A DNA stretch of 64,000 bases from Verrucomicrobiota bacterium JB023. Lineage in GTDB: Bacteria; Verrucomicrobiota; Verrucomicrobiia; Verrucomicrobiales; Akkermansiaceae. Location: the NCBI GenBank assembly GCA_030673895.1, contig JAUTCR010000052.1:1-64000 (forward strand), given 5' to 3'. Positions 19,002-28,021 of the stretch are shown here, piece after piece. A model generated the notes under the pieces. The model had not been told where the DNA came from. It saw only the letters and a list, made by a program, of their open reading frames with translations, and did not search any database. The translations under genes and the position numbers were made by a program. Positions within the stretch are counted from its first letter, which is position 1. The number at the start of each line of letters is the position of its first letter.

Positions 19002-19580
19002 TCAGAGAGTGGCGGATCGGGTTTCGCCATCGACTTCGTAGATGACCAGATTGTCGTCGAGGCGGAGGATGCGGGGCGGCTTGGGATTGGTGAGGAGGGC
19101 GGGCACCCGGGTGCCGTCATCCAGCTTGCGCATCTTCGTCTTCCCTGGAGCGGCGAGATTGATGCGCTCGGCGCTCCACGTGCTCATCGGTCCCGATTTG
19201 CGGAAGGCGAGAGTCTGGGAGCGGAGCCCATCCGGTGAAATTTCGTGGATGAGAATGGTTTCTCCCGAAGGACTGAAGCGGACGTCCTGCAAGCCCCGGT
19301 GACCCTCAGTGGGGAAGTAGGGAGGCAGCATGACGGAGGGGAAGGTGAGGTGGCGACGGTCCGCGTAAGGCATCTCACGGATGGACCAGACCATCCCGCG
19401 ACCTTCCTGCTCGAGGGAGAGAATGGCAGACGTGCCCGGCTGGGACCACTGCCACTTGGGGCGGAAGCGGTGGGCTTCGAACTTGAATTGATGGGCGATG
19501 TTCTGTCGCGGAGTCGCGATTTGTCCACTTGGACCGCAGGCCACCAGCGCAAGTAGGATGAGGGAAAGGAGCTTCTTCAC
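19002..19580 (-). CDS. Lipoprotein of unknown function
   Basis: 192 residues with a lipobox (LVAC, Cys15) after a short hydrophobic signal. The body contains WD/Tol-type beta-propeller-like phrases such as DVRFSPSGETILIHEISPDG, suggesting a small partial propeller or a single sheet of one. No catalytic motif is seen. It is divergent from the pabB-like gene and lies upstream of queA on the same strand. I do not recognise the family. Confidence 0.7.
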   Translation of the reverse strand: MKKLLSLILLALVACGPSGQIATPRQNIAHQFKFEAHRFRPKWQWSQPGTSAILSLEQEGRGMVWSIREMPYADRRHLTFPSVMLPPYFPTEGHRGLQDVRFSPSGETILIHEISPDGLRSQTLAFRKSGPMSTWSAERINLAAPGKTKMRKLDDGTRVPALLTNPKPPRILRLDDNLVIYEVDGETRSATL

Positions 19581-19667
19581 TGCGGCAATTTAGCGAAGAC
19601 GGCGGAGGGATGGCGAGTCGATAGTGGTCTCGGGAAAAGCTTGCGAAGAGCTGGAGGGGAGCAGAGT

Positions 19668-20927
19668 TTGAGCCCCGTGTTTGCAGCGAGCGCATTGGCC
19701 AATCAGGTCTGTCGGCCCTTGTCGATCAAGGCGTCGCCGGAGGAGGTCTTTGCCCGCCTGGGGCACCTGGCCCATCCTGTTTTTCTCGATACCGCCGGCC
19801 ATGTTCCCAAGGCGGCGGGCGAGGTCTACTCGCTTCTTGCCGGAGAGCCGGCAATGGTGCGGTGCGGGAACTTGTTCGACGACTGGCGGGGGCTGGATGA
19901 GGCCGTTCGTGGGACGAGGGAGCTAGCGGGGTGCCGTGCTCCCGGGCCCGGCTGGTTTGGCAGTGTTGATTACGAGGGAGACTATTGGTTCGGCCATTAT
20001 CCCTCCGTGCTCATCTATCACCATGGCACCGGCGAATGGTTTGAGGCAGGGGATGAGAAGCTCGGTGCTCGCCTCCGGGACGGGGAGTCCCAGCCCCTTC
20101 CCTCGGTGGGTGAATGGTCCTCGTCGGTCACGCGGCCGCAATTCGAAGCCATGGTCGCCCGTGCGCAGGAATACATTGCGGCTGGTGACATTTACCAAGT
20201 CAACCTCTCCCAACGTTTTAGCGCGCCCGTTGCAGCAGGGAGCCTGCAGGATCTTTACCTGAAGCTCCGCCGGACCTCTCCGGCTCCGATGGCGGCCTAT
20301 CTGGATACCGGGCGACGGCAAATTCTCTCCTCTTCGCCAGAGCTTTTCCTGAAGATGAATGGAGAGGAGATTGAGACTCGCCCCATCAAGGGGACCAGGC
20401 CGCGCTTCGCGGATGCAGCGGCGGATATCCGCTCCTCCCATGAGCTCCGCACCTCGGAGAAGGAAATGGCCGAGTTGATCATGATCACCGATCTCCTGCG
20501 CAATGACCTCGGCAAGCTGGCGCAGGTCGGGAGCGTGCGGGTCGAGGCCTTGGCACAGCTGGAATCCTTGGCGCAGGTCCATCACCTTGTCTCCACGGTC
20601 AAGGCGGACCTCCGGCCGGAGGTGGAGCATGTGGAGGCCTTGGCCAGTTGCTCGCCGGGCGGCTCCATCACGGGAGCGCCCAAGAAGCGGGCGCGGGAGA
20701 TCATTGAGGAATTGGAGCCCGTGCCCCGCGGGCTCTACACGGGTTCCATTGGTTACTTCTCCGACTACGGACAATCGCAATTCAATATCGCGATCCGCAC
20801 GCTGGTGCAGGAGGAGGGTATGCTCCACTACCATGTGGGGGCTGGCATTGTGGCGGACTCCCGCCCTGCCGCCGAATATGAGGAGACGTTGCACAAGGCG
20901 CGCGGGATGCGGCTGGCTCTCGCCTGA
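19668..20927 (+). CDS. pabB: Aminodeoxychorismate/anthranilate synthase component I (PabB-like)
   Basis: About 419 residues of the TrpE/PabB fold. It converts chorismate with glutamine-derived ammonia to aminodeoxychorismate (folate) or anthranilate. C-terminal landmarks are GDIYQVNLSQRF, SSSPELFL, ETRPIKGTRPR, TSEKEMAELIMITDLLRNDLG, LVSTVKADL, CSPGGSITGAPKKRA and YTGSIGYF. PIKGTRPR favours PabB, where this Lys is found, over TrpE. The N-terminus is short. The start is set at TTG 19668, 6 nt after a GGAGGGGAG ribosome site; GTG 19677 is the alternative. No amidotransferase partner gene is adjacent. Confidence 0.9.
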   Translation: MSPVFAASALANQVCRPLSIKASPEEVFARLGHLAHPVFLDTAGHVPKAAGEVYSLLAGEPAMVRCGNLFDDWRGLDEAVRGTRELAGCRAPGPGWFGSVDYEGDYWFGHYPSVLIYHHGTGEWFEAGDEKLGARLRDGESQPLPSVGEWSSSVTRPQFEAMVARAQEYIAAGDIYQVNLSQRFSAPVAAGSLQDLYLKLRRTSPAPMAAYLDTGRRQILSSSPELFLKMNGEEIETRPIKGTRPRFADAAADIRSSHELRTSEKEMAELIMITDLLRNDLGKLAQVGSVRVEALAQLESLAQVHHLVSTVKADLRPEVEHVEALASCSPGGSITGAPKKRAREIIEELEPVPRGLYTGSIGYFSDYGQSQFNIAIRTLVQEEGMLHYHVGAGIVADSRPAAEYEETLHKARGMRLALA

Positions 20928-21006
20928 AGCTCTCCCCGGTCTGGAGCAGCGGGGCGTTTTTTCCCCCTTGCCGGGTGGTCCCTTTTGTCGGAGCGTGGGC
21001 TTGCTT

Positions 21007-21858
21007 ATGAAATTGAAACCCTTTTTGCTCGCCCTCTTCGCCAGTGGTTCCCTGATTGGAATCACGACGGCGCAAGATGAACCTGAAAAGAAAGAAGACG
21101 TGTCTCTCGAAGCTCCCTCCGATGTCAAAGCCCCGCCCGCTGATGCCGAAAAAACCGATTCCGGCCTCGCCTCCAAAGTTCTCCAAAAAGGGGAAGGAAC
21201 CGAGAAGCCTGGTCCACGCGACCGCGTGACCGTCCACTACAGTGGCTGGACCACCGATGGCAAACTCTTCGATAGCTCGGTGCAGCGCGGCGAGACCATC
21301 ACCTTCGGCCTCAATCAGGTGATCCCCGGTTGGACAGAAGGTCTTCAGCTGATGGTGAAGGGCGAGAAGCGCCGCTTCTGGATCCCCGCCGAACTCGCTT
21401 ACGGCGAAACACCAAGCCGCCCCGGAGCACCTGCCGGAATGCTCGTCTTCGACGTCGAGCTTTTTGACTTCGAGAAGGCTCCCGAGCCACCGAAGGTCCC
21501 CGCCGACGTCGCGGCGGCTCCCGATGATGCCGAAACAACCGAATCCGGCCTCGCCTCCAAGGTTCTCGAAAAGGGTGAGGGAGAGACCCATCCCAAGGCC
21601 ACCGATACGGTGACAGTTCACTACAGCGGCTGGACCACTGACGGCCAGCTCTTTGACAGCTCCGTGGTGCGCGGCCAACCGACCTCCTTCCCCCTCAACC
21701 GGGTGATCAAGGGCTGGACCGAAGGCGTGCAGCTGATGGTGGAGGGTGAGAAGCGCCGCTTCTGGATCCCAGCCGACCTGGCCTATGGTGAGAATCCCGG
21801 CGGAGGAGCTCCCGGTGGCACGCTCGTCTTTGATGTCGAGCTTCTGGAAATCAACTGA
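21007..21858 (+). CDS. Secreted protein with two tandem FKBP-type prolyl isomerase domains
   Basis: 283 residues: signal peptide (to about residue 22), an acidic linker, FKBP domain 1 (about 60-155), a linker that copies the first linker (PADAEKTDSGLASKVL versus PDDAETTESGLASKVL), and FKBP domain 2 (about 187-283). Both copies have VTVHYSGWTTDG, FDSSV, GWTEGLQLM/GVQLM, KRRFWIPA and the closing LVFDVELF/LLE, so both look competent for peptidyl-prolyl isomerisation. This is a recent-looking internal duplication. Likely a periplasmic folding catalyst. queF follows 8 nt later. Confidence 0.93.
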   Translation: MKLKPFLLALFASGSLIGITTAQDEPEKKEDVSLEAPSDVKAPPADAEKTDSGLASKVLQKGEGTEKPGPRDRVTVHYSGWTTDGKLFDSSVQRGETITFGLNQVIPGWTEGLQLMVKGEKRRFWIPAELAYGETPSRPGAPAGMLVFDVELFDFEKAPEPPKVPADVAAAPDDAETTESGLASKVLEKGEGETHPKATDTVTVHYSGWTTDGQLFDSSVVRGQPTSFPLNRVIKGWTEGVQLMVEGEKRRFWIPADLAYGENPGGGAPGGTLVFDVELLEIN

Positions 21859-21866
21859 TTGAACCG

Positions 21867-22259
21867 ATGAGCGAGAGAAAACTTCTGGGCAAGGCCAGTG
21901 AGCTGCCTTCCGTTCCGACCCGCGATATTCTGGACCGATTCGAGAATTGTCGTCCGGAGCGTGATTATTGGATCCACCTGGATGCCCCGGAGTTTTCCTC
22001 GCTTTGTCCGGTGACCGGTCAGCCGGACACCGCTCATATTGAGATCCACTATGTCCCCGCCAAATGGTGCGTGGAGACAAAGTCCCTCAAGTATTACCTC
22101 GCGGCCTGGCGTAATCAGCCCGCGTTCAACGAAGAGGTCGTCAATACCCTACTGGATGATCTCGTCGCCATCTGCGAGCCAAAGGTGATGGAGATCACCG
22201 GAGCCTTCGGAGCACGCGGTGGCATTTCCTTAACGGTCGAGGCCCGCCACGAGGCGTAG
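21867..22259 (+). CDS. queF: NADPH-dependent 7-cyano-7-deazaguanine reductase QueF
   Basis: 130-residue short (unimodular) QueF that reduces the nitrile of preQ0 to the amine of preQ1 in queuosine synthesis. The nucleophile Cys47 lies in SLCPVTGQPD with the catalytic Asp54. The motif ETKSLKYYLAAWRN corresponds to the NADPH-binding QueF motif E-S/T-K-S-x-K. It is downstream of the FKBP gene by 8 nt and functionally linked to queA at 17956 in the same window. Confidence 0.96.
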   Translation: MSERKLLGKASELPSVPTRDILDRFENCRPERDYWIHLDAPEFSSLCPVTGQPDTAHIEIHYVPAKWCVETKSLKYYLAAWRNQPAFNEEVVNTLLDDLVAICEPKVMEITGAFGARGGISLTVEARHEA

Positions 22260-22302
22260 GGCGGGATTGCCAAAGACCGCATTTCACGGCAAAATTGGCT
22301 CG

Positions 22303-23262
22303 ATGGAAGAGCCACCCATGATCGACGTCGAGCCGACGAACGGGAATAAGTCGTCGCTTGGCCGGGCGATCGGATGCATGGCGAAGTCGCTCCCGGTCCT
22401 TCTCTTGGCCTTCTTTCTCCTCACTGGGGCCGTCTGGCTGGCCTTCCGCTATCTGGTCCCTCAGGAAGAGGCAACGATGGAGACGGCAAAGGCCGTCGAC
22501 TCCACTCCACCCGGCAGCGGCGGAGGATCTGCTTCACCCCCGGCTGGAAAGTCGGAAGAAGTCCCTGAGGAAGCGATTGCCGATAGCGAAGGGGCCGACC
22601 CGACCACTCTTCCGGCTAAGGAGGAAGTGGAGGCCAGCATCTTGGCCTACGAGCGCCAGCTCAAGGAGCAAGGAGTAGCTGCGGCTGAGCGAGGCCGACT
22701 GGTGAGGGAGAAATACGGTCCACAGGCTGAAGCGCTGGGCATCCTGATCGGAGGCTTGCCAGCAGCGGGCGAGGCCGAGCCGGAAGCAGGCACTCAGCCC
22801 GCCCCGCTCCCGACTGACGGAGGCTACACGAGCACCGTGGAGCGGAACGGCGGGCAAGGAGGCGGCTATCAGAAGTCGCGCGGGGATCTCTCCGCCGCCG
22901 GGACCGACCTTCGCTATGAGCTCATCTTCCAGGAGGCAGGCGGCCAGCTTCACTATCGCTTCTTTCTCCTCCCCTTCGACAAGCAGGCGGACAGGCTCTT
23001 CAAACAAGGGGAGAGCTACCTGACCCTGCGGCTGACCCAGTCGAGCCAGGGGAAAATGCTACCGGCCGACGGACCCCAGCCGCTGCCCCTCGCGGAGATG
23101 GTCGCCTTCGAGAGAGATGGCCGCCCCGCTGGCTGGGTAGTCAGGGGGATTCTTCCGGCCGGGATGCCGGTGGACGAGATTGACCTCGTCCGGGTGGGCT
23201 GGAACTTCGATGACCGCTTGGAAGGCTGGCTTAAGGAATTGAAACAATTGCGGGCTCGCTGA
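22303..23262 (+). CDS. Membrane-anchored protein of unknown function
   Basis: 319 residues from ATG 22303 (a TTG 36 nt upstream is in frame). A short cytoplasmic N-terminus is followed by one TM helix (SLPVLLLAFFLLTGAVWLAF), then a low-complexity Pro/Gly/Glu-rich stretch and a C-terminal soluble domain (about 215-319) rich in beta strand (RYELIFQEAGGQLHYRFFLL). I do not recognise the domain. It may be the last gene of a pabB-FKBP-queF run. Confidence 0.7.
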   Translation: MEEPPMIDVEPTNGNKSSLGRAIGCMAKSLPVLLLAFFLLTGAVWLAFRYLVPQEEATMETAKAVDSTPPGSGGGSASPPAGKSEEVPEEAIADSEGADPTTLPAKEEVEASILAYERQLKEQGVAAAERGRLVREKYGPQAEALGILIGGLPAAGEAEPEAGTQPAPLPTDGGYTSTVERNGGQGGGYQKSRGDLSAAGTDLRYELIFQEAGGQLHYRFFLLPFDKQADRLFKQGESYLTLRLTQSSQGKMLPADGPQPLPLAEMVAFERDGRPAGWVVRGILPAGMPVDEIDLVRVGWNFDDRLEGWLKELKQLRAR

Positions 23263-23304
23263 ACGTAGCTGCAGACCGGATTCTCTTCTCCACGTTTCAC
23301 GAAC

Positions 23305-24045
23305 ATGAAAATCAGCATCGTCATCATCTCCCTTCTCTGCGGCCTGCATGCCGCAGGGGAAGAAAAGGGCTGGGTCAGTCTCTTCAATGGCAAGGACCTC
23401 ACCGGATGGACTCCCAAGTTCAAAGGCTACGACCTGGGGGAAAACCCGAAGGACACCTTCCGCGTCGAGGACGGCCTCTTGCAGGTCCGCTATGACCAAT
23501 ACGAGAGCTGGGGTGAAATGTTCGGACATCTCTTCTACGAGAAGCCCTTCTCCCACTACATCCTCCGGGTTGAGTATCGCTTCGTCGGCGAGCAGGTCCA
23601 GGGCGGACCAGGCTGGGCCTGGCGGAACAACGGGGTCATGTATCACGGGCAATCCGCCGAGAGCATGGAGAAGGACCAATCCTTCCCCGTGAGCATCGAA
23701 GGGCAGCTCCTCGGCGGCGATGGGGAGAAGAAGCGTCCGACGAGCAATGTCTGTACCCCGGGAACCCAGATTGTGCAGCAGGGTGAGGTCATCAAGGCTC
23801 ATTGCATCACCTCGACATCAGAGACCTTCCACGGCGACCAATGGGTGACTGCCGAGTTCGAGGTCCATGGCAGCGAGAAAGTCATTCATCGGGTGAATGG
23901 GGAGGTCGTCTTCGAATACGAATACCCGCAAGCAGACGACGGCACGCTCATCGAAAAGGGCACCATCTCCCTGCAGGCGGAGAGCTCCCCGATTGATTTC
24001 CGAAAAATCGAAATCAAGGAGCTAGCGGTCGAGTCAGCCGACTGA
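23305..24045 (+). CDS. Secreted DUF1080 (3-keto-disaccharide hydrolase) protein
   Basis: 246 residues with a signal peptide (about 17 residues). The DUF1080 concanavalin-like fold is recognised by SLFNGKDLTGWTP near the N-terminus, FRVEDGLLQV, YILRVEYRF, NNGVMYHG, FPVSIEGQLLGGD and the terminal GTISLQAESSPIDFRKIEIKEL. Members act on or bind sugars; 3-keto-disaccharide hydrolase activity has been shown for some. Location is periplasmic or extracellular. It is convergent with the next gene, 11 nt between stops. Confidence 0.92.
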   Translation: MKISIVIISLLCGLHAAGEEKGWVSLFNGKDLTGWTPKFKGYDLGENPKDTFRVEDGLLQVRYDQYESWGEMFGHLFYEKPFSHYILRVEYRFVGEQVQGGPGWAWRNNGVMYHGQSAESMEKDQSFPVSIEGQLLGGDGEKKRPTSNVCTPGTQIVQQGEVIKAHCITSTSETFHGDQWVTAEFEVHGSEKVIHRVNGEVVFEYEYPQADDGTLIEKGTISLQAESSPIDFRKIEIKELAVESAD

Positions 24046-24056
24046 GTCGGCCTCGT

Positions 24057-24905
24057 TCATTCAAAAACGACCACGCGATAGAACCGGGGTGTCCCGCTCT
24101 CATCGGGGGTCACCGCGATGGTGATTTCCTCATCCGCGCCGATCCGGTTGGCGCTGCGAGTCCAATCACGGAGGTTGCTGGAGGTGTCGATGCGGTAGCC
24201 CTTGCCGGACTCGCCCAGCCAGGCGAGTTCGTATCCCTCCTCGTTGCGTCGCAGGGTGATGCTCTCTTGTGGCTCGCGAATGGTCACCGTATCGGGATCG
24301 ATGGTGAAGGAGACCCGGGAACTACCAGCAACGATCTGACCGTCGGCACTGGTCATCGAGCTCACCTTGGTGAGGCTATCGGGAAGGGTTTGGATGGTGA
24401 AAAGGTCGGAAGGCGTGGTCTCGTCACGAAACTCCAGGTTCATCGCCATCACCGACTCCTCGGTGACCAAGGGGAAGCTGGGAAATGAGGCGTCGGCTGC
24501 CGTGCTTAGATTCACCTCGAAGATGTCCGGCAGATTGGCAGTTGGGTTGGCGACGGAATCCCAGCAATCGGAGAAGAGGGCCTCGCTGCTTGCGGATGCT
24601 GTCGGCAAGGTGCCTGTCCACTCCGAGTCACCGATCCGGATGTTGACCATCAGGTTGATGTCGCCGACAAAGCGGGTGGACCCATTGCGGCTGCCGGCCG
24701 GGAATTGGAGAAAATTGACGGGAAGCTCGTTGGCCTCGCTGCTGTAGCTGACTTCGATGGATACCGTGCCGCCGTTTTCGGCGAGGGTTCCGAAGGCGTT
24801 GCCAGTGATTTCACTCACTTCGCCTTGGCCAGACCAAGTGATTGTTTCGGCCTCTGCCAAGACAGAGACGAGGGATAGGGAAAGGGTTAGGGGTAGGACG
24901 CGCAT
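24057..24905 (-). CDS. Secreted protein of unknown function
   Basis: 282-residue exported protein with a signal peptide ending near residue 19. The N-terminal part is a beta-rich domain. The C-terminal 70 residues (YELAWLGESGKGYRIDTSSNLRDW...RFYRVVVFE) form a small repeat unit that recurs at the ends of many large secreted proteins in this lineage and also ends the protein at 60357 in this window. I do not know its function; cell-surface attachment or a structural beta-domain are possibilities. Confidence 0.7.
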   Translation of the reverse strand: MRVLPLTLSLSLVSVLAEAETITWSGQGEVSEITGNAFGTLAENGGTVSIEVSYSSEANELPVNFLQFPAGSRNGSTRFVGDINLMVNIRIGDSEWTGTLPTASASSEALFSDCWDSVANPTANLPDIFEVNLSTAADASFPSFPLVTEESVMAMNLEFRDETTPSDLFTIQTLPDSLTKVSSMTSADGQIVAGSSRVSFTIDPDTVTIREPQESITLRRNEEGYELAWLGESGKGYRIDTSSNLRDWTRSANRIGADEEITIAVTPDESGTPRFYRVVVFE

Positions 24906-24994
24906 TGCGCGGCGACCTTGCTCTCAGGCCTGCATCACTCAAGAGTTAAATGATGAGGCTCCAAGACAAATTATTTGCCGCTCTTTGCAGCGTC

Positions 24995-25936
24995 TCATCG
25001 GCTCTTCACCCACTCCACGTATTTCTGGATTCCTTGCTCGATGGGGGTTTCCGGCGCGTAGCCGAGGAGCTCTCCGGCCTTGGTGACATCGGCCCAAGTG
25101 CGGGGGACATCACCGGGTTGTTCGCCAACGACTTCGATTTTCGCGCTCTTGCCGCAGGATTGCTCGATAAGGGAGATGAGCTGCGAGAGGGTGGTGGTCT
25201 GTGAGCCACCGAGGTTGAAGATTTCAAACTTCGACTTCTCATAACGCAGGGCACCGAGGATGCCTGCGATGATGTCGTCGATATAAGTGTAATCCCGCGC
25301 GGTGGACCCGTCTCCGTATTGCTGAATGGTCTCGTCGTTGAGGATCTTCTTGGTGAACTTCGAAATCGCAAGGTCGGGACGCTGGCGGGGGCCATAAACG
25401 GTGAAGAAGCGCAGGCACATCGAGCGGATGCCGAAGAGGTGGGAGTAGTTCGAGCAAATCTGCTCTCCCGCGAGCTTGGTGGCCGCGTAGGGAGAGATGG
25501 TGCGCTTGATGGGGTCGTCTTCCGCGAAGGGAATCTTCTCGTTCACCCCATAGACCGAGGAGGAGGAGGCGAAGATGAAGTCGGGAACCTCGTGGTAGCG
25601 GCAGGCATCGAGAAGATTGAAGGTGCCATCGATATTGGTGGTGAAGTAGAGCTTGGGCGAGCTGATTGAGGGGCGCACGCCCGCGCGGGCCGCAAGGTGG
25701 ACGACGGCATCGAACTTGCCCTTGCCAAAGGTGCGCTCGACGAGGATGGCATCACGGATATCGCCTTCGACGATTTCGATATGGTCTTGGATGCCCCGGA
25801 TGTTCTCTCGCTTGATATCGGGCGCGTAGTAGGTGTTGAAGTCATCGAGGATGACGACCTCGTTTCCCTCCTTCAAGAGAGCCTCGCACAAGTGTGAACC
25901 AATGAATCCGGCTCCTCCGGTGACCAGTATCCTCAT
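24995..25936 (-). CDS. NAD-dependent nucleotide-sugar epimerase/dehydratase (extended SDR)
   Basis: 313-residue extended SDR. It has NAD motif GGAGFIG near residues 7-13, a catalytic Ser in ASSSSVYG, and the Tyr-x-x-x-Lys of YAATKLAGE. RFFTVYGPRQRPD, RDYTYIDDI, and GDVPRTWADVTKA are typical of UDP-glucuronate 4-epimerase and related UDP-sugar epimerases. It is the last gene of a minus-strand pair with a PAP2 phosphatase (38 nt gap), consistent with supplying an activated sugar for envelope glycans. The exact substrate is not determined. Confidence 0.92.
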   Translation of the reverse strand: MRILVTGGAGFIGSHLCEALLKEGNEVVILDDFNTYYAPDIKRENIRGIQDHIEIVEGDIRDAILVERTFGKGKFDAVVHLAARAGVRPSISSPKLYFTTNIDGTFNLLDACRYHEVPDFIFASSSSVYGVNEKIPFAEDDPIKRTISPYAATKLAGEQICSNYSHLFGIRSMCLRFFTVYGPRQRPDLAISKFTKKILNDETIQQYGDGSTARDYTYIDDIIAGILGALRYEKSKFEIFNLGGSQTTTLSQLISLIEQSCGKSAKIEVVGEQPGDVPRTWADVTKAGELLGYAPETPIEQGIQKYVEWVKSR

Positions 25937-25974
25937 GGGCCTGTCTAAGCCCGCGCCGCTGGAGGTTCAACCAT

Positions 25975-27189
25975 TTAGAGAGTCTTGCCGACGCGAAGGT
26001 GGACCCCTGCTGGCACCTGCGGAGTGAGAACTTGGCAAGAGGCTGGAAGGTCAATGACCAGCTCGGAGGGGGCCGGACCGTCCGCGAGGCGAAGGGTCTG
26101 CCAATCCTTCCGGAGAGTGAGTCGGACGGGGAGATCCGTTGGTAGGGTGATGACGACCTTGTTGTTCAGCTCGGTGAAGAAGCCTTTTCTCCAATAGGTC
26201 ACGCTCACCTGATCCTCTGTCAGTTCGCCATCGGAGACGAGATAGCTCTTCGGGAAGCCGAAGCCATGGTAGTCACTGAGGAAGTGGAGCTTATCGCCCC
26301 ACCGGATTTCGACATGGCCTTCGCCAGTAACCTCGACGGGCAGGACGCCATCGACGAGGGGGAGATCGGCGCGGGCGAACTGTTCTTCGTTATCCTTGCT
26401 GCGGGGCCAAGCAAGCAGGCCGAGGGCGATGAAGAAAATTGAGCCTCCGATGGCAGCAAAGGAGACCCAAGCCGGCGGCTTCTCCTGCATGGGCTTGCTC
26501 GGAATGTAATCGAGACTTTGCTCGAGCTTGAGGGCCTTGGCCAGGCCGAGGGCGGTAAACCACATCACGGCAGCGGCCCAGAGGGTATCACTGGCGTAGT
26601 GCCCTCCCTGGGACATACGGACCCAGCCCATGACGAGACCGGTGGTGAGGCCGATGCCGATGGCGAGGGCTTTGAGCTTTCGCCTCCGGGTAAGGAAGTA
26701 GCCACCGAGGAAGAGAAAGCCCATCGTGGCATGGCCACAAGGGAAGCTCTTGCCCTCGCTACGGGAGTCGTAGTGAAGAAGCTTCTCGAAGGGGTAGGGT
26801 CCACCGAATTGCTCGGTCTCGCTCGGGCGCGGGCGACCCCATTCCCCCTTGAGAATCGCATTGGCCACTAGGCCGGAGCCAAGCAGGAGGAGCAGGAAGA
26901 TGAAGGCGGCGCGCTTGCGATGCCGGGCGAGAGAGGGCCGACCAATGCCGACCACGAGGACCGCAAAGGCGAGCACCCCGGCCAGAATGCCGGGGATCGG
27001 CAGGGCCTTGTAGAGAAACTCATGGAAGGGGCTGTTCTTGCCTGACCAACTATTGCTAACGGCATCATAGTAGGGTGCCTGCAGCTTGAGATCGAGCGGG
27101 GTGAAGAGAAAGGGAAGGGAGAGCGCGCCCAGAAGAATGAGGGGGAGGAGGACCGTCAGGAAGGTCCCCTTGGACGGAAGCGAGGGCAC
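25975..27189 (-). CDS. PAP2-family membrane phosphatase with C-terminal soluble domain
   Basis: About 404 residues with six TM helices carrying the lipid-phosphatase signature: KX6RP in KGEWGRPRP, PCGH (the usual PSGH has Cys for Ser) and RX5HX3D in RMSQGGHYASD. The domain probably dephosphorylates a lipid such as lipid A, undecaprenyl-PP or phosphatidylglycerol-phosphate. A seventh TM (WVSFAAIGGSIFFIALGLLAW) leads to a soluble beta-rich C-terminal domain (about 300-404) that is not part of the usual family. The start is GTG 27189 or TTG 27198; upstream sequence is not protein-like. It is divergent from a second PAP2 gene. Confidence 0.87.
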   Translation of the reverse strand: MPSLPSKGTFLTVLLPLILLGALSLPFLFTPLDLKLQAPYYDAVSNSWSGKNSPFHEFLYKALPIPGILAGVLAFAVLVVGIGRPSLARHRKRAAFIFLLLLLGSGLVANAILKGEWGRPRPSETEQFGGPYPFEKLLHYDSRSEGKSFPCGHATMGFLFLGGYFLTRRRKLKALAIGIGLTTGLVMGWVRMSQGGHYASDTLWAAAVMWFTALGLAKALKLEQSLDYIPSKPMQEKPPAWVSFAAIGGSIFFIALGLLAWPRSKDNEEQFARADLPLVDGVLPVEVTGEGHVEIRWGDKLHFLSDYHGFGFPKSYLVSDGELTEDQVSVTYWRKGFFTELNNKVVITLPTDLPVRLTLRKDWQTLRLADGPAPSELVIDLPASCQVLTPQVPAGVHLRVGKTL

Positions 27190-27274
27190 GGTGGGCAAGT
27201 AACAAACCGCGCGGGCAGGAAAAGAACAAATTCGTGGCTTGTTCGGCCAGCTCCGGCCAGTCAGGGATCTCTCT

Positions 27275-28021
27275 GTGACCGTCAGCACTGAAAAGAAGAA
27301 CGAGTGGACCCTCTTCCGGGAATGCTTCGCGAGCTGTCTCCGGGGCTTTGGCAAGGCCTGGAAATCTCACGCAAAGAAGTTGGGCCTCTTTCTCGCCCTC
27401 TGGCTCGCGGTGACGGGGATCATCATCTTCGCGAATGATTGGGAATGGCAGCGCGCGGCCTCCGGTTGGCGGATGCCGGAGTGGGGCATCGATAACGGCT
27501 TTCGCAAGAGCTTCTGTTCCTTCCTCAAGGAATACGGGGATTTCCATTACTTCAATATTGGCCTCACCGTGGTCATTTACCTCGTAGGGGTCTTTCGAAA
27601 GAGCAAGTACCTCCGCCGGGTAGCACTTTGCTTCGCCTTGGTGAGCGCGAGCGCGGGATTCACCGTGCAGAGCTCGAAGAGCCTCTTCGGCCGCCCGCGC
27701 CCCCGCACGGTCCTGAAGCAGGAGGACGCCGACGCCTACAAATGGCGCGGGCCAACGGTGAAGGGCGGCTGGCGCTCCTATCCTTCCGGCCACACGGCGG
27801 CCACCACCGCACCTTGCCTTCTCCTTGCTATTCTTCTGCCTCGCCTGGCTATCCCGGCGATTATTTTTGCTCTTCTCGTGGCATGGTCGCGCGTCTGGGG
27901 GGATTACCACTACCCGCTGGATGTGGTTCACTCGATGGGGATAGGCGCCTTTTGGGCCATCCTGTGGGCGAAGGCTGCCGAGGCCCCGGAGGACGAGCCA
28001 GAATCCGTCACTCAGGCTTGA
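27275..28021 (+). CDS. PAP2-family membrane phosphatase
   Basis: 248 residues with an N-terminal cytoplasmic stretch and about five TM helices. The catalytic signature is intact: KX6RP in KSLFGRPRP, YPSGH, and SRVWGDYHYPLD for SRX5HX3D. It resembles lipid phosphatases such as LpxE or PgpB. The start GTG 27275 is inferred; the frame opens further upstream. It is divergent from the first PAP2 gene (85 nt between starts). Its 3' end overlaps the convergent GT39 gene by 14 nt. With the glycosyltransferases it suggests lipid A or undecaprenyl-lipid processing. Confidence 0.9.
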   Translation: MTVSTEKKNEWTLFRECFASCLRGFGKAWKSHAKKLGLFLALWLAVTGIIIFANDWEWQRAASGWRMPEWGIDNGFRKSFCSFLKEYGDFHYFNIGLTVVIYLVGVFRKSKYLRRVALCFALVSASAGFTVQSSKSLFGRPRPRTVLKQEDADAYKWRGPTVKGGWRSYPSGHTAATTAPCLLLAILLPRLAIPAIIFALLVAWSRVWGDYHYPLDVVHSMGIGAFWAILWAKAAEAPEDEPESVTQA

